Source of the DNA: Sphingorhabdus sp. EL138
GTDB taxonomy: Bacteria > Pseudomonadota > Alphaproteobacteria > Sphingomonadales > Sphingomonadaceae
Assembly (NCBI RefSeq): GCF_945890115.1
Contig: NZ_CAMDCK010000017.1
Location: 1 to 59,437, forward strand
Length of the DNA: 59,437 nucleotides
Reading direction: 5' to 3'
Shown: positions 49,806 through 57,926 of the stretch, piece after piece
Layout of the letters: each line of letters begins with the position of its first letter
Numbering within the stretch: position 1 is the stretch's first letter
The notes under the pieces: model-generated
Told to the model about the DNA's origin: nothing
Seen by the model: only the letters and a program-made list of their open reading frames with translations
Databases searched by the model: none
Program-made: the position numbers and the translations under genes

Positions 49806-50285
49806 ATGCCAAGCAAGCCCGAAACAGATGGTGTGTTCAACAAGATTGTGACCAGTTTGCGCGATCTGGCCGATACCCTTTCCGGTAAGGCGCGTTCGGC
49901 GGCGGAGACTGCGTCTACCACCGCCAAGTCAGCCGTCGATTCCGCCTCTACTGCCGCCGCCAACGCAGGCACAATCATTAAGGAAAATCCGGGCAAGTCC
50001 GTTGCCGTGGCTGGCGCTGTTATTGCAACGGCCGCCGCCGCTGCAGTTGCTGGCAAGAAAGCATATGCGCGCAAGACTGCGAGCAATGCAAAGCCTGCGG
50101 CAAAGAAGCCCGCGGCGAAAACAGCTGCTGTTAAAAAGACGGCTGTAAAGAAGCCAGCGGTGAAGCCTGCTGCCGCTGCAAAGCCTGCCGCTGCTGCAAA
50201 GTCTGCAACGCGGGCCAAGCCAGCCGTAAAGAAGCCGACTTCAGCGAAACCTGCAGCGAAACCCGCAGCAAAACCGACCGCCTAA
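49806..50285 (+). CDS. DUF883-like protein with long Lys/Ala/Pro-rich (histone H1-like) C-terminal tail
   Basis: A 159-residue protein. Residues 1-60 are an amphipathic helical repeat region (SGKARSAAETASTTAKSAVD); NPGKSVAVAGAVIATAAAAA (about 62-83) is a probable membrane helix as in DUF883/YqjD proteins. Residues 90-159 are a low-complexity tail of AKPAAKK-type repeats (AAAKPAAAAKSATRAKPAVK), rich in Lys and lacking acidic residues, like histone H1/AlgP-type DNA-binding tails. A strong AAGGAGG 8 nt before the ATG suggests high expression. The gene at 4904 has the same two parts in reverse order. A terminator follows. Function unknown. Confidence 0.75.
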   Translation: MPSKPETDGVFNKIVTSLRDLADTLSGKARSAAETASTTAKSAVDSASTAAANAGTIIKENPGKSVAVAGAVIATAAAAAVAGKKAYARKTASNAKPAAKKPAAKTAAVKKTAVKKPAVKPAAAAKPAAAAKSATRAKPAVKKPTSAKPAAKPAAKPTA

Positions 50286-50302
50286 AAGAAATAATGCAAA
50301 TG

Positions 50303-50332
50303 GCCCCGCGCTGTGCGGCGGGGCTATTTTTA
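50303..50332 (+). terminator. Intrinsic terminator after the Lys/Ala-rich gene
   Basis: A GCCCCGC / GCGGGGC stem (50303-50324) with an 8-nt loop is followed by TATTTTT. It lies between this gene and the convergent M2 peptidase gene, whose stop begins 2 nt later, and could serve both directions weakly. Confidence 0.85.
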
Positions 50333-50333
50333 G

Positions 50334-52208
50334 CTACCAGCCCTTTTTAACACCCTTATTTTGCGTCTTGAGCCATTTCATCAACGGCGCAAAATATTCA
50401 AGCATCGGCTTGCCTGACATTTCGCGCGTGCCGGTAAAGGCCACAAGCGCATCTGGCCACGGCTTCGACGCCCCCATTTCGAGCATTGCGTTCAACCGTG
50501 TTCCAACATCCTTGTTGCCGTAAAACGAACAACGGTGCAGCGGCCCCTTCCATCCGGAAATATCGCAAGCGGCCTTGTAAAACTGGAACTGCAATATGCG
50601 GGCAAGAAAATAGCGCGTATATGGCGTGTTGCCGGGGATATGATATTTGGCCCCCGCATCAAAACGGTCGGCCGGGCGTTCAACAGGTGGAATAATACCC
50701 TGATATTTAAGGCGCAAATCAGTCCAGCCTTTGTTATAGTTCGCAGGCGCGATTGCCCCATTGAACACGTCCCAACGCCATTTATCGATGAGTAAACCAA
50801 ATGGCAGAAACGCGACCTTGTCCATGGCTTGACGCAACAACAGGCCATTGTCCTTGTCTGCACCCGGAACCTTGGCCGGATCCAGCAATCCGATCTGGAC
50901 GAGATAATTGGGCGTTATCGACAAAGCGATGGCGTCGCCAATCGCCTCGTGAAAACCATCATTGGCACCATTTAAATATAGATAAGGCTGCTTGTTGTAA
51001 GCACGCTGATAATAATTATGCCCAAGTTCATGGTGGATAGTCACAAAATCGCCAGTGTTCACCTTGATGCACATTTTGATCCGCAGATCATCGACATTAT
51101 CCACATTCCAAGCCGAAGCGTGGCAAACAACTTCGCGATCGGCGGGCTTGATAAACTGCGCGCGATCCCAAAAGGTCTTTGGCAATGGCGCAAAACCCAG
51201 CGACGAAAAGAAGCCTTCGCCAACCTTCACCATGTCTTTTTCGGCTTTGCCACGACTGGCACTGAAATCCGCCATGTCGCTTTGCTTATAACCCTTGGCT
51301 ACCAGTAATTCGCCAATGTCATAACCGATGTCGCCAGCCCCTGCAGGCGCAACAACGTCATAGATATTACCCCATTCCTGCGCCCACATATTACCAAGCA
51401 AATCTGCCCGGATTGGTCCGGTTTTAGACTGGACGGCATCGCCATATTTTTTGTTCAGCTGCGTGCGGACATAGGTGTGCAACTCGTCATAGAGCGGTTT
51501 TACCTCAAGCCATAATGTGTCGGTCAGCTTGGCAAAGTCATCCGCGGGCATATCATAGCCAGACCGCCACATGGCGCCCACATCGGCATAGCCAAGTTCG
51601 GTTGCGCCCTGATTGGCTATTTCTACCATGCGCGTGTATTCGGGTCCCATGGGGGCGCCGACATTGTCGTGCCAGCTTACCCACATTTCCTTCAACTCTT
51701 CAGGATTACGGTTCGAACCCATTTCGGCCTCAATATCCGAACCATTTATGGCGTTGCCACGCAATGTGCCCCGGCCCTTGCCATAAGCGGACTGCAACTT
51801 AGTTGATATGGTCGCGAGCTCCGCCGCCGCGTTCGGCGTCGTCGGCGCGGGCAAGACTATACCTCCGCGCAAGATATCCAACTTGCGCTTTGTGTCATAA
51901 GACAGGCCAGGAAGCCCCTGATATCTAGCAGCTTCAAGCGCATAACCAACTGCCTTTTCTGTGCCGATCTCGCCGTAACGTGCCGCGACAGCATCTGTGT
52001 CATCGGTCAGGTAGGTGGAATTAATCCACGCGACACGGCCAGCCTCGACGGAGAAATCAAACAGATCCTTTTCGGCGCGGGCAACAAAGGCATCTGCATC
52101 AGATACCGTTGGTGCAGATGCAGTCGCCGGAGCATCCTTCGCCATGGCTAGGCTGGGCACGGAAAGCGTGGCGAATGCCAAAGCGGCAATGGATACAAGA
52201 TTTTTCAT
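50334..52208 (-). CDS. Exported M2-family peptidyl-dipeptidase (ACE-like)
   Basis: A 624-residue zinc metallopeptidase of the angiotensin-converting-enzyme family, which removes dipeptides from the C-terminus of oligopeptides. A signal peptide covers MKNLVSIAALAFATLSVPSL and AMA, so it is periplasmic or secreted. The zinc motif HExxH appears in VTIHHELGHNYYQRAYN, with the third ligand Glu in GANDGFHEAIGDAIALSI. Other family features include WRWDVFNGAIAPANYNKGW and YHIPGNTPYTRYFLARILQF. Length is typical for single-domain bacterial forms. The gene stands alone between a convergent terminator and a minus-strand operon. Confidence 0.95.
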   Translation of the reverse strand: MKNLVSIAALAFATLSVPSLAMAKDAPATASAPTVSDADAFVARAEKDLFDFSVEAGRVAWINSTYLTDDTDAVAARYGEIGTEKAVGYALEAARYQGLPGLSYDTKRKLDILRGGIVLPAPTTPNAAAELATISTKLQSAYGKGRGTLRGNAINGSDIEAEMGSNRNPEELKEMWVSWHDNVGAPMGPEYTRMVEIANQGATELGYADVGAMWRSGYDMPADDFAKLTDTLWLEVKPLYDELHTYVRTQLNKKYGDAVQSKTGPIRADLLGNMWAQEWGNIYDVVAPAGAGDIGYDIGELLVAKGYKQSDMADFSASRGKAEKDMVKVGEGFFSSLGFAPLPKTFWDRAQFIKPADREVVCHASAWNVDNVDDLRIKMCIKVNTGDFVTIHHELGHNYYQRAYNKQPYLYLNGANDGFHEAIGDAIALSITPNYLVQIGLLDPAKVPGADKDNGLLLRQAMDKVAFLPFGLLIDKWRWDVFNGAIAPANYNKGWTDLRLKYQGIIPPVERPADRFDAGAKYHIPGNTPYTRYFLARILQFQFYKAACDISGWKGPLHRCSFYGNKDVGTRLNAMLEMGASKPWPDALVAFTGTREMSGKPMLEYFAPLMKWLKTQNKGVKKGW

Positions 52209-52262
52209 ATTAAGGTCCTGACAGGTAATGAGGCGCGATGGTGAAACTTCCGGTCTTCCGCG

Positions 52263-52793
52263 TCAAGCCGCACGGCTTTTCAAGCTTCGAATGGCCAAGG
52301 CGACCAGAACGCCGAAGAATGTCACCAAAAACAATATCATTTTTATAGGCCGCGCCGCAGCCGCCACAGTTGCAAGCATATCATGCCCGCCGGTAACGGC
52401 CGCCTGAATGAGTTGGCTTATGGTCTCAGCATAATCGGCAAGGGCAAAGCCTAAGGCTGCGACCATGATGACCTTACCAAGCCGCGCGAGCATGGCGTGC
52501 GACGACGCGGCAAACATCCGCCCGCCTGCAAAAGCGCCCCATGCATAAACTGCGATAAAGATGAGGTCCAACTCCATGCTGTAGATGGCCAAGTCCATGA
52601 CACCTGTGGCCGTCCAACCCGCATGAATGGCTTCCACGCGCACCGCATTTCCCGCTGCCTGATGGTCGCTCATGTCCAATGGTGTGGCTTCAGTGACCAA
52701 CCAGACATTGGTAACAATTTGTGCAGCAAGCAACAAAATGCCGGACAGCCAGAACCTCCAAAAACGCCTTTCCAGAGCAGTTTCCCCGCGCAT
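52263..52793 (-). CDS. Four-helix membrane protein of unknown function
   Basis: A 176-residue protein with about four membrane segments: FWLSGILLLAAQIVTNVWLV, VMDLAIYSMELDLIFIAVYA, IMVAALGFALADYAETISQL and IKMILFLVTFFGVLVALAIR. The layout is short cytoplasmic end, helices, basic C-terminus RSLKSRAA. I recognise no named family. It begins 2 nt after the GNAT gene stop, so it is the third gene of a hydrolase-GNAT-membrane protein operon. Confidence 0.8.
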   Translation of the reverse strand: MRGETALERRFWRFWLSGILLLAAQIVTNVWLVTEATPLDMSDHQAAGNAVRVEAIHAGWTATGVMDLAIYSMELDLIFIAVYAWGAFAGGRMFAASSHAMLARLGKVIMVAALGFALADYAETISQLIQAAVTGGHDMLATVAAAARPIKMILFLVTFFGVLVALAIRSLKSRAA

Positions 52794-52795
52794 GG

Positions 52796-53365
52796 CTACA
52801 CACGCTGCAAAGCGGTCGCCAACGCCCCTGACAGGGCATCCTCGCGCGTTAGATGATAGCTTGTATAGTCATGCACTTGCCCGCCATGATGGCGCTTATA
52901 TTCTAGCACAAGCTTGCCGCCTAAACGCTCCACCGCCGTGCGTGACCGGAAATTATCTGCGCCAACCTGAAACACAACAATGCGCACAAATTGGAATATA
53001 TGCCTTAGCATCAGCGCCTTTACCTCGCGATTGATGCCTGTCCGCCAATATGCGGTCGCAAAGAACGTCCAGCCGATTTCTATTTCTTCCGTTATCGGAT
53101 CATAACTGGCAAAGCGCGTGCCGCCGATGATTTCATCTGTCGCGCGATCCAAAATGGCAAAGGCGCCCCGCGATGCCATGGCATCCGCGAAGAAGCCGTC
53201 AAAAACTTCCCTTTTGTACCGATCACGAAACGGATGCATCGCCCAAATTTCCGGGTCAGACGCCACGGCATAGAGCCCGTCATAATCCGCCGCCAACAAA
53301 GGCCGCAGCATGACGCGTTCGCCCATCAATACCGGCTGAATGTCGAAAGGCGGCAACGTCACCAT
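52796..53365 (-). CDS. GNAT-family N-acetyltransferase (RimJ/RimL-like)
   Basis: A 189-residue acetyltransferase of the Acetyltransf_3 type: VMLRPLLAADYDGLYAVASD at the N-terminus, IGGTRFASYDPITEEIEIGW, TFFATAYWRTGINREVKALM as the acetyl-CoA-binding region, and VGADNFRSRTAVERLGGKLV near the end. Related proteins acetylate ribosomal or other protein N-termini, or small amines; the substrate is unknown. It overlaps the upstream hydrolase gene by 7 nt. Confidence 0.9.
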   Translation of the reverse strand: MVTLPPFDIQPVLMGERVMLRPLLAADYDGLYAVASDPEIWAMHPFRDRYKREVFDGFFADAMASRGAFAILDRATDEIIGGTRFASYDPITEEIEIGWTFFATAYWRTGINREVKALMLRHIFQFVRIVVFQVGADNFRSRTAVERLGGKLVLEYKRHHGGQVHDYTSYHLTREDALSGALATALQRV

Positions 53366-54117
53366 GGGTCACCCGTCAGTGCCGCAACAAAGGCTTGCCC
53401 TAGCTCTGGCTTAGTTACCGCGCTCATATGATTGCCTGGCACCGTACACAGTTTCCCATGTTGCAACAGCGCCGCGAGGTCGGCTGCGGAGCCATTATCG
53501 TCATCTTGTTCACCACACACAACAGCAACTGGCAGGGTCCAACCCGCAATCACTGCCGCATCGGTATCGACAAAGCTATCCAAGATATACCGCAATGCCG
53601 CTGGGTCACCGCCCGTGGTTTTCAGGAACGCCTCCGCCATCCATGCAGACGAGCCCTTTTCATGCTGCCCCAAATTGTCGAAGACATTACGAAAATGCGC
53701 GCCCCGATTTCCGGTCTGCGTGAGGCCCTCTAGTCCCATGCCCGAGATAACGGCCCTACCAGGTGCTGCGCCACGCGCGAGCATCCGCGAAACCGTCCGC
53801 CCACCAAGCGAATAACCGCCAAGGTCATAATCGGTGATATCCAAATACCCAAGCAACGCAAATTGGTCATCCGCCAAAATATCGCGCGGATAATGCGCCG
53901 GGTCATGGGGCTTGGCGCTCAAACCATGCGCGCGCAGGTCCGGCATGATGACGCGGTATCCCGCATCGGCCAACGCAGCGGCATGGCCATATTTTATCCA
54001 GTTCGTATCCGCTTCGGACATGAAACCATGTATGAGCAACAATGGCCGCCCCTGCCCCGTCTCGCGCCACGCGATCTCGACACCATCAGCGGCTTGGAAA
54101 CTGTTAGATATAATCAT
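53359..54117 (-). CDS. Alpha/beta hydrolase
   Basis: A 252-residue alpha/beta-fold hydrolase. The oxyanion region is PLLLIHGFMSEADTNW, the nucleophile elbow YDLGGYSLGGRTVSRMLARG (Ser in GYSLGG), the acid probably in VVCGEQDDDNGSAADL and the His in TVPGNHMSAVTKPELGQA. Likely an esterase or related enzyme; the substrate is unknown. It is first in a three-gene operon and is divergent from the MarR regulator with 138 nt between, so MarR may control it as well. Confidence 0.9.
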   Translation of the reverse strand: MIISNSFQAADGVEIAWRETGQGRPLLLIHGFMSEADTNWIKYGHAAALADAGYRVIMPDLRAHGLSAKPHDPAHYPRDILADDQFALLGYLDITDYDLGGYSLGGRTVSRMLARGAAPGRAVISGMGLEGLTQTGNRGAHFRNVFDNLGQHEKGSSAWMAEAFLKTTGGDPAALRYILDSFVDTDAAVIAGWTLPVAVVCGEQDDDNGSAADLAALLQHGKLCTVPGNHMSAVTKPELGQAFVAALTGDPW

Positions 54118-54222
54118 CAGCTACTGCTTTGCCTTTTCGGATTTGACCTTGCTCTATTGGCACGCGCATTTCTGTCAGGAAAGTTTTTTCCGGTGATTGC
54201 GCCTTATGCCTCTAATCGCCTT

Positions 54223-54250
54223 GCATATAATAAGCATAGCTATTATGTGC
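54223..54250. promoter_or_regulatory. Inverted repeat and -10 box in front of the marR gene
   Basis: GCATATAATA (54223-54232) and TATTATGTGC (54241-54250) are inverted copies with one mismatch, separated by 8 nt, and lie 5 nt before the marR start. The left arm contains TATAAT (54226-54231), a consensus -10. Occupation by the MarR dimer would block this promoter, as is usual for autoregulated MarR-EmrAB systems. This is inference from position. Confidence 0.55.
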
Positions 54251-54255
54251 TAAGC

Positions 54256-54696
54256 ATGAGCGACGATCTTGGTTTTCTCTTGGGTGATGCCGCACGCTTG
54301 CTGCGCCGGTCGTTTGACGAACGGGCGCGGGTCATGGGGGTGACACGCCCCCAATGGCGCGTGCTTGCGTTGTTGAAGCGTTTCGATGGCAGCACGCAAG
54401 TAACCGTCGCGGACATGCTGGATGTAGAACCCATCACGCTCGGCAGAATGGTTGACCGGCTGCAGGATGCGGGCTTGGTGGAGCGTCGAGCGGACCCAGC
54501 AGATCGCCGGAGTTGGCGGCTGCATCTAACCCCGGCCGGCGAGGAAAAAATTGAGGCTTTGCGTCCAACCGCCCTTGCCCTGTTTGACGACGCATTGGCT
54601 GGACTGGACGCGGCCAAACGTTTGGAATTGGAAGCCATGTTGAATATTATTCGGGCGAATTTGACCCGCAAGCCGCTTGATGTGTCGCATGGCTGA
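54256..54696 (+). CDS. MarR-family transcriptional regulator
   Basis: A 146-residue winged-helix regulator: FLLGDAARLLRRSFDERARV at the N-terminus, VTRPQWRVLALLKRFDGSTQ, the recognition-helix region VTVADMLDVEPITLGRMVDR and the wing VERRADPADRRSWRLHLTPA. I chose the ATG at 54256 because a longer open frame from 53863 lies antisense to the hydrolase and is not MarR-like. It overlaps the emrA-like gene by 8 nt, so it is the first gene of a marR-emrA-emrB operon, a common arrangement in which the repressor responds to the effluxed compound. Confidence 0.93.
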   Translation: MSDDLGFLLGDAARLLRRSFDERARVMGVTRPQWRVLALLKRFDGSTQVTVADMLDVEPITLGRMVDRLQDAGLVERRADPADRRSWRLHLTPAGEEKIEALRPTALALFDDALAGLDAAKRLELEAMLNIIRANLTRKPLDVSHG

Positions 54697-55735
54697 CGCT
54701 GACCCGCACATTGACGTCAGAACAAACATCCCGGCCAAGCCCCGCCGTTTCGCGCGCTTGGCCCTGCTCGGTTCGGTTCCCATATTGCTAGTGGGCAGTG
54801 CGACCGCATATTATATTGCGAACGACCATTATGTTTCGACCGACAATGCCTATGTTCAACAGGACAAGGTTTCGATTTCGGCTGAGGTCGGCGGGCGCAT
54901 TATTGATGTGGCTGTGCAGGAAAACGATGTCGTCAACGCAGGTGATCTCTTGTTCCGGATTGACCCTGCGCCCTACCGCATTGCCATTGAACAAGCCGAC
55001 GCAACAATTGCGGCCGCACAAGTGCGCGTATCGTCCCTTAAAACCGAATATCAGGCCACTGGCGTAGATATCGAAAGTGCGCGTGAAGACGTTACATTTT
55101 ACGAAAAGGAATATCAGCGGCAAAGCGCGCTGATGCAGAATGGCTTTACGACGCGCGCCCGTTTGCAGGCGGCTGAACACGCATTGTCGGACGCACGCAG
55201 CCGCGTTGCATCGGCCCAAGCCATCGCAACAAAGGCACGCGCGGCACTCGCCACTGGTTCTGCCGCACCTGGAATTAACCCAGCCATAAAGGCGGGTCAG
55301 ACGCAACGCGAACAAGCGCTGTTGAACCTTGCGCGTACCGAAGTGCGCGCGCCTGTGTCCGGCGTGGTAAGTCAGGCCGACCGTTTACAGCTTGGCCAGA
55401 TGATGGTTCAGGGCCTGCCCGGGCTGACCATCGTTGCCAGCAATAAAAGCTGGATTGAGGCAAATTTCAAAGAAACCGACCTTGCCCATATGCGGGTTGG
55501 GCAGCCTGCGGAAATAACCTTCGATGCGTATCCGGAGCTGAAAGTTCGCGGTAAAGTATCGAGCATTGGTGCCGGGACCGGGTCGGAATTCTCGATGCTG
55601 CCTGCGCAGAACGCCAATGGTAATTGGGTGAAGGTAACGCAGCGCGTGCCTGTGCGGATCGCCATTACCGACAAGCCAAAGCGTGCAATGATTGCGGGGC
55701 TGTCGGCACATGTCCGCATCGATACCGATAAGTAA
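54689..55735 (+). CDS. HlyD/EmrA-family membrane fusion protein
   Basis: A 348-residue periplasmic adaptor with an N-terminal membrane anchor (LALLGSVPILLVGSATAYYI, about 22-41). A biotinyl-lipoyl-like domain follows (ISAEVGGRIIDVAVQENDVV; VRAPVSGVVSQADRLQLGQM) with a coiled coil between its halves, and the beta-barrel (WIEANFKETDLAHMRVGQPA). It links the inner-membrane transporter encoded next to an outer-membrane channel. The ATG at 54689 overlaps marR; the downstream emrB-like gene starts 26 nt before its stop. Confidence 0.93.
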   Translation: MADADPHIDVRTNIPAKPRRFARLALLGSVPILLVGSATAYYIANDHYVSTDNAYVQQDKVSISAEVGGRIIDVAVQENDVVNAGDLLFRIDPAPYRIAIEQADATIAAAQVRVSSLKTEYQATGVDIESAREDVTFYEKEYQRQSALMQNGFTTRARLQAAEHALSDARSRVASAQAIATKARAALATGSAAPGINPAIKAGQTQREQALLNLARTEVRAPVSGVVSQADRLQLGQMMVQGLPGLTIVASNKSWIEANFKETDLAHMRVGQPAEITFDAYPELKVRGKVSSIGAGTGSEFSMLPAQNANGNWVKVTQRVPVRIAITDKPKRAMIAGLSAHVRIDTDK

Positions 55736-57266
55736 TCCGCTCGATCAACCGGCCTATCCGGTCAAGCACAAGGCGCTGCTGACGCTTGCCGTCATGGGTG
55801 CGACGATTATCCAGATATTGGACTCGACCATCGCCAATGTGGCGATACCCCATATGCAAACAAGCCTTGGCGCGACGATGGATACCATCACTTGGGTCCT
55901 GACCAGCTATATTGTGGCTAGCGCCGTTGCGATGCCTATCACGGGTTGGCTTGCCGACCGGGTCGGTTCGCGAAATCTGTTTCTGGGCGCGGTGGCTGGA
56001 TTTATCTTGGCGTCTATGCTGTGTGGTATCGCAACGAGCCTATCCGAAATGGTGGCATTTCGAATACTTCAAGGCGTATGCGCCGCGTTCATCGGTCCGC
56101 TTTCCCAAACTATCATGCTCGACATTAACAAGCCGTCGGAGGCACCGCGGGCGATGTCGATCTGGGGTATGGGGATCATGATAGCGCCTATCTTGGGCCC
56201 GATGATTGGCGGGTGGCTGACCGAAAATTACAACTGGCGCTGGGTATTTTATATCAACTTACCCATCGGCATTCCCACCTTGGCAATCTTGTGGTGGCTA
56301 TTACCTTCTCGCCCGATCAACCGCCGCGAACTTGATCGCTTCGGCTTTGCTATGCTGGCGATTGGCTTGGCGACCCTGCAGTTGTTGCTTGATCGCGGGC
56401 AGAAAGAGGATTGGCTGCAAAGTTGGGAAATCATTATCGAGCTGATCATCGTATTGACGGCACTTTGGATGTTTGCCGTTCACCAGATGACAACGCGTCG
56501 TCCAATGTTTGAGCGGCTGTTGGTGACCGACCGCAACTTCTTTATTTCGCTGAACATGATGTTGTTGGTGGGCATGATGATGTTCGGCATTTTCGCTCTG
56601 CTGCCACCTATGCTCCAGAATCTATATGGATATAGCGTCTACGACACCGGCGTGCTGCTCGCGCCGCGCGGAGTGGGTGTAGTATTTGCCATGTTCATCT
56701 CTGCTAAATTGGCAAAAAAGGTCGACCCGCGTATCTTGATCTTTATCGGCTTTCTGATGACCGCTGCATCCATGTGGATCATGACCAGATGGTCCTTGAA
56801 CATGGACTGGCATTGGATCGTCTACACGGGCTTATTCCAAGGTTTTGGCATGGGCTTGGTTTTCATCCCGCTCAATGGCGTCGCATTTTCCACGTTGCCG
56901 ATGCGGATGCGGACCGATGGCTCAAGCCTATTATATTTGTTCCGAAGCTTAGGCGGTAGCTTCGGAATATCTGTTATGACCACGATGCTCGCCCGCAACA
57001 TGCAGACAAGCCACGAAGATCTCGCATCACATGTCACGGCCTCATCAATGAGCGCCATTGACCCGTCAACGGCGGACAGGTTGGGCGCGCTGGGCGAAAC
57101 CGCGATGCAGATGCTTAACTTGGAGATCAACCGGCAGGCCGCCATGATTGCCTATCTCGACAACTTCAAACTGATGATGCTCATATTGATCATCGTCAGC
57201 CCGCTGGTTTTCTTTTTGAAACCGGGCAGAGTTGCGCCGGGACAAGAAGCAACTATGGCAGACTGA
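55710..57266 (+). CDS. DHA2-family (EmrB/QacA) multidrug efflux MFS transporter
   Basis: A 518-residue, 14-helix proton-driven exporter. The N-terminal helix motif is ALLTLAVMGATIIQILDSTI followed by ANVAIPHMQ (DHA2 motif D1, LDxTIxNVALP-like); motif A is GWLADRVGSRNLFLGAVAG; motif C is GMGIMIAPILGPMIGGWLTE. It partners the EmrA-like adaptor upstream and lies in the operon led by the MarR repressor. The ATG at 55710 (MSASIPISNPL) is preferred over the frame's earlier start. Substrates are unknown; related systems export uncouplers, organomercurials or antibiotics. Confidence 0.95.
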   Translation: MSASIPISNPLDQPAYPVKHKALLTLAVMGATIIQILDSTIANVAIPHMQTSLGATMDTITWVLTSYIVASAVAMPITGWLADRVGSRNLFLGAVAGFILASMLCGIATSLSEMVAFRILQGVCAAFIGPLSQTIMLDINKPSEAPRAMSIWGMGIMIAPILGPMIGGWLTENYNWRWVFYINLPIGIPTLAILWWLLPSRPINRRELDRFGFAMLAIGLATLQLLLDRGQKEDWLQSWEIIIELIIVLTALWMFAVHQMTTRRPMFERLLVTDRNFFISLNMMLLVGMMMFGIFALLPPMLQNLYGYSVYDTGVLLAPRGVGVVFAMFISAKLAKKVDPRILIFIGFLMTAASMWIMTRWSLNMDWHWIVYTGLFQGFGMGLVFIPLNGVAFSTLPMRMRTDGSSLLYLFRSLGGSFGISVMTTMLARNMQTSHEDLASHVTASSMSAIDPSTADRLGALGETAMQMLNLEINRQAAMIAYLDNFKLMMLILIIVSPLVFFLKPGRVAPGQEATMAD

Positions 57267-57269
57267 CCG

Positions 57270-57923
57270 CTATGTGGGGCGCTTTGTCAGCCCTTTTTGC
57301 TCCATCCGCCACAGCGCCATATCGATACGATCCTGCCCAAAAAAGGGTTCGCCATCGAAAACCAGAGTTGGTACACCCCAATGCCCCGCTGCCTCAAGTG
57401 CCGCTTGGTTGGACGCGATTTCTGCGTCAAGCGCTTCTGCATCGTTGATCGCTTCGGCATCCAGTTCTGCCAAATCTAACCCCGCACGCATCGCTGCGCC
57501 GGCCAAATGGTCGCCCTCATGCCAATTTTCTGCGCCACCCCAAATGAGCCGTGAGACTTCGTCGCAAAAGGCCAGGCTCTTGCCGCGCCGCGCCGCCACT
57601 TGACCCAATCGGGTCAGGCGGAAAATATAGGGCTGCTCCTCGGCAATTTTGCGCGTGGCAATATCCTGCACAATCGGGTCGGGTCGTGGTGGACCGAACG
57701 GAATGCCATGAAACTGCGCAACGCGGAACATGTCGGTGAAGGTATAGCGCAACCAATTGGGGTGGCTGCGTTCAAAAAAGTCGGGTTCGCGGATGGCGAG
57801 TGGATAGACCGGACGCAAATTTATCGTCAGATCATATTCCTGCGCGAGCGCGCTATATCGCCGGGTGGCGAGATAGCTATACGGGCTGCGAAACGACCAG
57901 AAAACATCGGCTTGCAGCCCCAT
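57270..57923 (-). CDS. 2-hydroxychromene-2-carboxylate isomerase / DsbA-fold (kappa GST-like) protein
   Basis: A 217-residue thioredoxin-fold protein. The catalytic region FWSFRSPYSYLATRRYSALA carries Ser in place of a redox Cys, as in HCCA isomerases and kappa-class glutathione transferases. The cis-Pro motif is GVPTLVFDGEPFFGQDRIDM. The family member NahD isomerises a naphthalene-degradation intermediate, but most homologues lie outside such clusters and their substrate is unknown. There are no aromatic-degradation genes here. It follows asd by 3 nt and is presumably cotranscribed. Confidence 0.88.
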   Translation of the reverse strand: MGLQADVFWSFRSPYSYLATRRYSALAQEYDLTINLRPVYPLAIREPDFFERSHPNWLRYTFTDMFRVAQFHGIPFGPPRPDPIVQDIATRKIAEEQPYIFRLTRLGQVAARRGKSLAFCDEVSRLIWGGAENWHEGDHLAGAAMRAGLDLAELDAEAINDAEALDAEIASNQAALEAAGHWGVPTLVFDGEPFFGQDRIDMALWRMEQKGLTKRPT

Positions 57924-57926
57924 AAC

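Noticed and set aside
53863-54255. N-terminal extension of the MarR gene
   Set aside because: The frame is open back to 53863 but that part is antisense to the alpha/beta hydrolase and does not look like MarR; the regulator starts at 54256.
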